Source: Isoetes taiwanensis (lineage: Eukaryota > Streptophyta > Lycopodiopsida > Isoetales > Isoetaceae). Taken from it: a stretch of DNA of 64,000 nucleotides. Shown here piece after piece: positions 56,683 through 64,000 of this stretch (position 1 is the first letter of the stretch; every line of letters starts with the position of its first letter). The notes under the pieces are model-generated. The model saw only the letters and a list, made by a program, of their open reading frames with translations, ran no database searches and had not been told where the DNA came from. Position numbers and translations under genes: made by a program. The stretch lies in the NCBI GenBank assembly GCA_021234155.1, contig JAJEKV010000201.1, positions 186,001 to 250,000 of the forward strand. Reading direction: 5' to 3'.

Positions 56683-58896
56683 CGTTATGGAGGTCGAGTT
56701 TTATTCAGTTGCACTTGAGACATGGTCGAGAAGCTGCAGTTGAAAACAAGAAGCAATAGAAACTGACGAAATGGGGTTTGGATTTACCGAGGCATGCTTT
56801 CCTACCAGTGCTTCTCCGGGAGGGCAAATGCCAATGCCTCCCTTCCCGGAACCCGGTTTCCCTATCCGACCGTTGAATTCTCCATTCAAGTAACTTGCTT
56901 CGAGCAGGTTCAAAAAAATTCAAGATCTGTCCGGGAGAACATATCAAACCGCAAAGTGTCCTGCAGTCGACCGTGTAGAAACCCAAGTGTTTTGTCGTTC
57001 GGGCAGTACAAAGGCTCCGGAATGGAGATTTGACTTCGCCATGTCGTCCGAAACAATGAAATTACCCTAGGGACCAAGTTACACGGTCATTTTTTGCAGC
57101 AAAAGAAACACGAACCCTCTACATGGCAGTATTCTGCACCCTCCGCTAAGGCCAATTCACTACGAACGTGTTGGACATGAGCTACTTTGGCGCTTCCTGG
57201 AGCAGGGGTGGTCTTCTGCCCACGAAACTTGGTCTCCAGGGTAATGTCGATGTTTCGAGTCCGTTGGCAGAGTCAGATCACAGTTCCGGGGTGGGAGAGT
57301 TGCCCGTCCGTGGCCAGGGACCTTCCAGAGAGGACCTTTGGGTCGAACTGCTTCTAGAAGGTTTTAGGGCTCCGTCTTCTGGTGTCAATGCCCTCCCACT
57401 ACCTCATGACATTGTGCATATCCTGCTCCAATCTGGCTAGCGTATGGCCTCCAAAACGCAAACCCTGTGCCTTGCCAGGTTATTGTAGGGTTTACATTGT
57501 GGAGGCCAAAACGTGGTCAGTTGCACTTGGGACCTGGTATACCTCTTTCGAGCATGCATGCGGAGCCATGGCAACTGAAATAACAGACTTTGGATCTATT
57601 GGCGATCCCGAACCATTCCAAAAAAATTTGCTACTACAAAATGTGTTCTTGACTTCTAATTGCGACACTGGGAGGAGGATAAATCCAAACCTCATTTCGT
57701 CAGTTTCTATTGCTTCTTGTTTTCAACTGCAGCTTCTCGACCATGTCTCAAGTGCAACTGAATAAAACTCGACCTCCATAACGTAAACCCTACAATAACC
57801 TAGCAACGCACAGGGTTTACGTTTTGGATGCCAAAACGTGGTCGACTTCTTTGATAACTAGGTGGACCATTTCTAAACATGCATGGGGAGCCATGAGAAC
57901 TAAAATAACAGAGTTTCGATCTAGTCGCTAATCCGAGTGACCCCAAACAATTTTGCTACTGCATAAGGCGCTCTACACTTTTAATTGCAAAACTAGGAGG
58001 AGAATAAATCCAAACCCCATTCTTGCAGTTTCTATTGCCTCGTGTTTTCAAATGCAGCTGCTCGACCATGTCCCAAGTGCAACGGACCAAAGCCCGACCT
58101 CCATAACGTAAACCCTACAATAATCTGGCAAGGCACAGGGTTTACGTTTTGGAGGCCATACCCTAGTCAGATTGGACCAGGATCTTGCACAATGTCATGG
58201 GGTAGTGGGAGGGCATTGACGGAGCCCTAAAACCTTCCAAAGGTCCTCTCTGGAAGGTCCCTGGCCATGGACGGGCAACTCTCCCACCTCGGAACTGTGA
58301 TCTGACTCTGCCAACTGACTCGAAATATCGACATTACCCTGGAGACCAAGTTTCGTGGGCAGAAGACCACTCCTGCTCCAGGAAGCGCCAAAGTAGCTCA
58401 TGTCCAACACGTTCGTAGTGAATTGGCCTTAGCGGAGGGTGCAGAATACTGCCATGTAGAGGGTTCGTGTTTCTTTTGCTGCAAAAAATGACCGTGTAAC
58501 TTGGTCCCTAGGTGTAATTTCACTGTTTCGGACGACATGGCGAAGTCAAATCTCCATTCCGGAGCCTTTGTACTGCCCGAACGACAAAACACTTGGGTTT
58601 CTACACGGTCGACTGCAGGACACTTTGCGGTTTGATATGTTCTCCCGGACAGATCTTGAATTTTTTTGAACCTGCTCGAAGCAAGTTACTTGAATGGAGA
58701 ATTCAACGGTCGGATAGGGAAACCGGGTTCCGGGAAGGGAGGCATTGGCATTTGCCCTCCCGGAGGAGCACTGGTAGGAAAGCCTGCCTCGGTAAATCCA
58801 AACCCCATTTCGTCAGTTTCTATTGCTTCTTGTTTTCAACTGCAGCTTCTCGACCATGTCTCAAGTGCAACTGAATAAAACTCGACCTCCATAACG
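56683..58896. repeat. Long inverted repeat, arms about 0.8 kb
   Basis: The left arm, about 56683-57500, is the reverse complement of the right arm, about 58108-58896, with only scattered differences. Between the arms is a spacer of about 600 bases. Identical peptides can be read on opposite strands (for example MGFYTVDCRTLCGLIC at 56986 on the minus and 58593 on the plus strand), which shows the symmetry. It has fold-back-transposon form, but no known terminus or transposase was found. Confidence 0.9.
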
Positions 58897-59265
58897 TAAA
58901 CCCTACAATAACCTAGCAACGCACAGGGTTTACGTTTTGGAGGCCAAAACGTGGTCGACTTCTTTGATAACTAGGTGGACCATTTCTAAACATGCATGGG
59001 GAGCCATGAGAACTGAAATAACAGAGTTTCGATCTAGTCGCTAATCCGAGTGACCCCAAACAATTTTGCTACTGCATAAGGCGCTCTACACTTTTAATTG
59101 CAAAACTAGGAGGAGAATAAATCCAAACCCCATTCTTGCAATTTCTATTGCCTCGTGTTTTCAAAAGCAGCTGCTCGACCATGTCCCAAGTGCAACGGAC
59201 CAAAGCCCGACCTCCATAACACAAACCCTACAATAACCTGGCAAGGCATAGGGTTTACGTGCCAT
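57660..59265. repeat. Direct repeat, about 0.47-kb unit, two copies
   Basis: About 57680-58150 (spacer plus start of the right arm) is repeated directly at about 58793-59262, starting 'aaatccaaaccccattt' and ending 'acagggtttacgtttt'. Within each copy, 'acgtaaaccctacaataacc' and 'cacagggtttacgtttt' form small hairpins that recur at every junction of the region, probably the recombination unit. Confidence 0.85.
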
Positions 59266-59474
59266 ATCCCCACTCGGAGTGCCTAGATGGCATGCTTGAG
59301 TCTAGGTGCCATGCCTGACCCACATTGGCATGTTGGAGCGTATTTGGCTATGATACCTTCGTGCACATGACTCGGAAGCAAGGTTTTCCCGAGCAAGGTT
59401 TTCCCGAGTTTGTGTTTAGGTTTAAGGTGTTAGCTGTGATATTTTGCTTGATGGCTCCAACAATTACATCTCTA

Positions 59475-59651
59475 ATTCTTAGTGCAAATCGTCTAAGTGC
59501 AATAAGTTATCTTGTTTTTCAAAGAACCATTGGATTCTTAGTGCAAATCGTCTAAGTGCAATAAGTTATCTTGTTTTTCAAAGAACCATTGGATTCTTAG
59601 TGCAAATCGTCTAAGTGCAATAAGTTATCTTGTTTTTCAAAGAACCATTGG
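59475..59651. repeat. Tandem repeat, 59-bp unit, three copies
   Basis: Units begin 'attcttagtgcaaatcg' at 59475, 59534 and 59593 and are virtually identical, suggesting recent expansion. Confidence 0.95.
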
Positions 59652-59724
59652 ATAAGATAAATTAGATACAATTAAAACCATTGGATGACGTGGATAACTA
59701 TTGGATCGTCTATAGCGAACCTTA

Positions 59725-60102
59725 GTACCAACTTAGGCATGGTTTAATGGTGTTCCACTAATGATATCCAAAATGGGGGGATAATGTTAGGATATTGCGT
59801 AGTCTTGCCATTTTATAATGCTTGGGGATTTGTTGCAATGGTCCTATTCCCCATAAACAATTACATCTCAAATTCTTAATGGTCTAAATTATACCAAGAT
59901 GTCGGAACGGTTTAATGGTGTTCCACTAACGATATCCAAAATGGGGGAATAATGGATATTGCATGGTCTTGCCATTTTAATGCTTGGGGATTTGTTGCAA
60001 TGGTCCTTTCCTCTATAAAGAAATACATCTCACAATTCTTAATGGTTTGTTATGCAAAAATGTAGGCGTGGTTTAATGGTCTTTCTCTAACAATATCCAA
60101 AA
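59725..60102. repeat. Tandem repeat, about 170-bp unit, cut by Helitron C
   Basis: 'ggtttaatggtgttccactaa.gatatccaaaatggggg' recurs near 59741, 59908 and 60069. The third copy is interrupted after 'atatccaaaa' by Helitron C and resumes at 62191 with 'tgttaggatattg' and 'gggatttgttgca'. Confidence 0.9.
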
Positions 60103-62190
60103 CTAGAAACAGTGCCCAGCGTTGCTGGCATAGCTAGAAACTGTGAATGACATACTGGAGCAATTGTTAAATGGATTCTTGTTTTTAAAATTGGATAATC
60201 AAGAGCATTCGACCACATTTCGCACTTCCCCTTATCTTTTCCGTTTCCTTTTTCATTTTGCCTTTGTCTATTATTTTTTTTTTCCTATTTCCCCCTTGCC
60301 CCTTTTCCCTTTTTACATTTTTCAATTTACTTTTTTCTTTTTCCATTATTCCATTTCCTCTTTTTCTCTTTTTTGTTTCTGCTTCCCCATTTTTCCTTTT
60401 CTATTTTTCCCTTCCCTTTTCTCCAATTTGTGGTTGCCCTTTTTCCCTTTCCTTGTGCCCTTTCCCCCCTCTCTTTTCCCATTTCCCTCTTCCCCTTTTC
60501 CTCGTGCCCCTCTTTCTATGTTTTCCTTTTCTCGCTTTCCCCTTTCCTTTCCTTTTCCCTTTTCCCCTTTCCTTTCCTTCTCCCCACCTTTTCTTTTTTT
60601 CCCTTATTCCCTTCCCTTTTCCTCTTTTGCCCAAATTCCCTTCATCTTCCTTTTTTTCTAGTGCCCTTTTCCCTTCCTTTCCCCCCCTCATTTTTTCTTT
60701 TCCCTCTTTCCCTTTCCCTTTTTCCATGTCTATTTTTCCTTCGGTTTTCCCCTTTCCTCACCCTTTCCCTCTTCCCTTTTTTGCCATGTCCCTTTTCTCT
60801 TCTATTTTTTCATGCTCTTTTTTTTTCTCCTCTTTTTTTCCCTTTCTTCACCTTTTTCCTCCTCCCCCTTTTTTCCTTTTTTCCTTCTCTTTTTTTTTTT
60901 CTATTTTGCTTTTCCTTTTTATTCACCTCCCCTTTCTATTTTTCCATTTTACCTCCCGTTTTTCCCTTTTGCCTTTTTCCATTTGCTTCCACTTTTTTTT
61001 TCGCTTTGCCTTTTCCATTTTCAACCTCCTTGTCTTTTTTTTCCCTTCCCTTTATTTCTCTTCCCCCTTTTACAATTGCCATTTATTCCTTCCCTTTGCC
61101 CACCCTTTCCCCCTCTTCCCTTTTTTTCTCGTAGTCTTTTTTTTTTCCCTTTCCTCCCTCATTTGTTCTTTTTTTCTTTTTCCCTTTCCCTTTCCTCCCT
61201 CCTTTCTCTTCCTTTTTTTTGGTCGCTTCTCTCCTTTTTTTTTCTTCCTCTTTTCCCCATGCCCTTTTTCCCTTTTGCCCCTCCCCTCGCTTTTTCCTTT
61301 TACCCTTTCCATCCCTTCTCTCCTCCCTTTTTCTCTTTCCTTTTTTTTTTTTTTTTTCCTTTTTTCCCTTCCTTTTTTCTCCTTTCCCCACCTTTTTTCT
61401 CTCCCCCTTTCCCACTGTCCCTTTTCGCTCCCTCCTCCTCTCCCCTTTTTCCCTTTCCATTTTCCTTTCCTTTTCCCTTTTCCTTTTCCCTTCCCTTCTC
61501 TCTACCCTTTTCCTCATCCCCTTTTTCCCTTCCCTTTTACTCCTGTCCTCACCCTTTCCCTCTTCTCCTTTTCATAGTGCCATTTTTTCCTTTATTTTCT
61601 CTCTTACTTTTCCTTTCTCTTTTTTGTCCTATTTTCTATCCCTTTTATCCATGCCTTTTTTGCCTTTCACTTTGCCTTTATCTCCTCCCTTTTCCTCCTT
61701 TCCCCACCTTTTTACTCTTCCCATTTCCCAGTGTTCCTTTTCACTCCCTCCTCCTCCCCCTTTCTTTTACCTTTTCCTTTCCCTTTCCCTTTTCTTTTCT
61801 TTTCCCTTTTCCTTTTCCCTTCCCTTTTCTCTACCCTTTTCCTCATCCCCTTTTCAACTTCCCTTTTACTCCTATCCTCATCCTTTCCATCTTCTCCTTT
61901 TCATAGTGTCCTTTTTTTCTTTATTTTCCTTTCCCTTTTTCGTGCTCTTTTCACTTTTCTTTTTTCTTTTCTTTCTTTCCCTTTTACCCGTGCCTTTTTG
62001 CCTTTCACTTTGCCATTTTCTCCTCCCTTTTCCTTTTCCCTTTCCTCTTCACACATTAGAGCATGGCCAATCATGGTGGAGGGAAGTCGTGCGATAAATC
62101 TCGACCTCCGAATGCAATCGGATGATCTCAACCATCCAAATTAGGGTTTTCATTCATGACATACTTACGCTATAACATTATAATATAAGA
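60103..62190 (-). mobile_element. Polypyrimidine Helitron C, with readable empty site
   Basis: The minus strand starts A|TCTTATATTATAATGTTATA at 62190 and ends with hairpin GCCAGCAACGCTGGGC, a spacer and CTAG|T at 60103. Flanks are A (60102) and T (62191). Joining the flanks restores 'atatccaaaa|tg', which matches the uninterrupted copies at about 59767 and 59934. The interior is a polypyrimidine tract (60225-62050). The 5' 130 bases match Helitrons A and B ('gcatggccaatca', 'gtcgtgcgataaatctcgac' in plus orientation). Confidence 0.8.
60225..62050. repeat. Polypyrimidine tract, about 1.8 kb
   Basis: Near-pure C/T on the plus strand, in short CCCTTTTCC-like units, with internal duplication: blocks near 61395-61560 recur near 61700-61890 ('tcctcaccctttcc', 'ctccctcctcctc'). 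Frames across it are compositional artefacts. Confidence 0.95.
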
Positions 62191-62410
62191 TGTTAGGATA
62201 TTGTTAGGATTTTGCGTGGTCCTATGACATTAATGTTTAGGGATTTGTTGCAGCAATCCTGCACCCCCTCAAGGAATACAAATCAAATTCTTGATGGTTT
62301 TGTTATGCAAAAATAGGTGTTAAGTAATTGAAGTAGTTGAAGTAACTTGTCTTACATGGAATACTAGTATAAGGACATGTGATCGTGCACGTGCATCACA
62401 TGTAGCAAAT
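62191..62410. repeat. Right remainder of the 170-bp repeat
   Basis: Continues the repeat broken by Helitron C ('ggatttgttgcagcaatcct', 'ttcttgatggtttt'). Confidence 0.7.
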
Positions 62411-62890
62411 CAAGTACTCTGTCCTACCACTATAAAGACCCGTGATATGGAAGGATAGGACATGTAGAGAATCAAGTATTCTTTCCTACTTCTATAAAGA
62501 CATGTGACAATAGAAGTATTACACATGTCGTAATTCATGTATTCTTTCCTACAATGCCTTAATAAATAAAGTACTCTGTCCTACTACTATAAAGACATGT
62601 GACATGGAAGCATACGACATGTAGAGAATCAAGTATTCTTTCCTACTTATAATAAAGACATGTGACAATAGAAGTATTACACATGTCGTAATTCATGTAT
62701 TCTTTCCTACAATGCCTTAACAAATAAAGTACTCTGTCCTACTACTATAAAGACATGTGAATGGAAGTATAGGACATGTAGAGAATCAAATATTCTTTCC
62801 TACATCTATAAAGACATGTGACAATAGAATTATTAGACGTAGAAATTCAAGTATTCTTTCCTACAGTGGATTGTATTATAAAATGACATG
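62411..62890. repeat. Tandem repeat, about 158-bp unit of three related subunits
   Basis: 'aagtactctgtcctac' starts units at 62412, 62569 and 62728. Each has about 53-base subunits built on 'tataaagacatgtga..tggaag.ata..acatgta'. Confidence 0.9.
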
Positions 62891-63078
62891 TCACAATAGA
62901 AGAAACTACAAAACAACAGTGGATGTTTTAGTCCACTGAAAAAAGAACACCATTATCGAACAAAACCATACCTCCACAAATCCACATGTAGGATTCTTTG
63001 AAAACAGGACATGTAGACCTACCAAAACTGATGTTTTCAATAGTGGACCAAAAACCGGGGTGAGTGTGCGTTCTTTTT
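62891..63078. other. No feature recognised
   Basis: Short spacer between tandem arrays. Confidence 0.3.
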
Positions 63079-63438
63079 AAAGAGATTTACAAATTCATTT
63101 TGAGTCATTCGCACATCAAGGGCGACTGGATATAAAGGCAAATAATAGAACTTAATATAGCTAGGTAATTGAAAAAGGTAACTTTTTTAGGCTAATGAGA
63201 TAAATGTGCTTGCCAATTGGCAAACAAGTCTAAAACTTAATATAGCTCTGTAATTATAAAAGATAACATTTCTAGACTCATAGGACAAACGTGCTAGCCA
63301 ATATTTGAACAGGTCTAAAACTTAATATAGCCCGATAATTAAAAAATATAACATCCCTAAGCTAATAGGATAAATGTCCTAGCCACTTTTCAAATAGGTC
63401 CCTGATCTATCAAATAATAAATTTGAATTAATGCCTAT

Positions 63439-63511
63439 GGCCCTAATGGGGCTTAAACCCACGACCTTCGGCTCATAAGACCGATGCTCTAACCAACTAA
63501 GTTACAAGACC
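63439..63511 (-). tRNA. tRNA-like unit (UAU anticodon loop), third array
   Basis: A 73-base minus-strand unit whose acceptor stem can pair along all seven positions (GGTCTTG with TAGGGCC, counting G-U). Anticodon arm TCGGT-CTTATGA-GCCGA, B box GGTTTAAGCCCC (one change from consensus), weak D-stem. It is followed by degenerate units at 63554-63619 and 63668-63711, the same arrangement as at 45.7 and 52.6 kb. Confidence 0.5.
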
Positions 63512-63553
63512 ATTAGTTAATATGCTGCTGCATTAGAAATTTGAATTGATGCG

Positions 63554-63711
63554 TGGTGGAGCTCAAACCTAGAAACTTCGTCTCATAAGAACGATGCTCT
63601 AACCAATTGGGTTAGTCATATTTCATTGACACTAATATATTAAATTACATATTTGATTTGATGCCTATGGTCCTAGTGGGGCTCGAACCCATGGCCTTCG
63701 GCTCATAATAT
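63554..63711 (-). pseudogene. Two degenerate tRNA-like units, third array
   Basis: A decayed full unit (63554-63619) and a 3' half with perfect B box (63668-63711), truncated in the anticodon loop exactly as in the other two arrays. Confidence 0.6.
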
Positions 63712-64000
63712 CAAAGAGGATTATAGTGCCAATGTGTGCATGTGTTTTTTAATGAGATTTAAAAATCGATTCTGGGTCATTCGCACATCAAGGGTGTCTG
63801 GATATAAAGGTAAATAATGCAATTTTTTCTCATAAAACTTAATATAGCTAGGTAATTAAAAAGGGTATTTTTTCTAGGCTAATGGGATAAATGTGCTAGC
63901 CAATTTTCAAACAGGTCAAACTTAATATAGCTCTGAAATTAAAAAACATAACATTTCTAGGCTAATAGGACAAATGTGCTAGCCAATTGTTAAACATGTC

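Larger units (their letters stand above)
63079..64000. repeat. Higher-order repeat: 85-bp units plus tRNA-like trio
   Basis: 'cattcgcacatcaagggcg.ctggatataaagg' at about 63107 recurs at about 63778, so a unit of about 670 bases is starting again when the window ends. Within it, an 85-base unit ('cttaatatag..' at 63151, 63236 and 63321, and again at 63839 and 63921) is followed by the tRNA-like trio. Confidence 0.85.

Noticed and set aside
60143-62144. Four long overlapping frames
   Set aside because: Polypyrimidine interior of Helitron C; Lys/Arg/Glu-rich frames on the other strand are the mirror of the same bias.

Overview
The window looks like nuclear DNA of a land plant with a transposon-rich genome. 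Genes have short GT-AG introns, one gene is an intact plant WSD1-type acyltransferase, and the repeats are plant-type (L1-like LINE, Ty3/gypsy, CACTA-like, Mutator-like MITE, many Helitrons). The species cannot be named from sequence alone. An unusual ParB/methylase-like/FCP1-like gene hints at a non-flowering lineage, but that is only an impression.

Layout. 1-7.1 kb: an FCP1-like relic (2162-2700), then a four-exon gene (3164-6862) whose product joins a ParB/DGQHR-like domain, a DNA-methylase-like domain with decayed catalytic motifs, and an FCP1/SCP1-like phosphatase domain with a decayed DxDxT motif. Two in-frame stops interrupt the gene. 7.1-16.2 kb: two Helitrons tail to tail. The first carries a rearranged SMC6 fragment, itself hit by a retroposon; the second carries an LRR receptor N-terminus and unidentified exons. 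17.1-23.0 kb: an L1-like LINE split by a 9-bp-TSD MITE, a CACTA-like end and a Ty3/gypsy remnant. 24.7-26.0 kb: a 188-bp mini-Helitron and further Helitron-like ends. 27.5-29.5 kb: the WSD1-like gene, the only clearly intact gene. 30-38.9 kb: small tandem and inverted repeats with little coding evidence.

38.96-53.5 kb: two abutting Helitrons packed with kilobase polypyrimidine tracts, plus flanking DNA, lie in a 6.8-kb direct tandem duplication. The cargo includes a LINE-type reverse transcriptase remnant, BRCT-like exons and tRNA-like units. The two copies differ mostly at CAG/CTG sites, which suggests base-calling error at CHG-methylated cytosines rather than old divergence. 53.5-60.1 kb: G-box cluster, P450 fragment, a head-to-head 21-bp minisatellite and a long inverted repeat. 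60.1-62.2 kb: another polypyrimidine Helitron whose empty site can be read from the neighbouring repeat. 62.2-64 kb: tandem repeats and a third tRNA-like cluster.

Most long open frames in 39-42, 46.6-49 and 60-62 kb are artefacts of polypyrimidine sequence and were not annotated as genes. The genes do not form a pathway; the common theme is Helitron activity and captured gene pieces.
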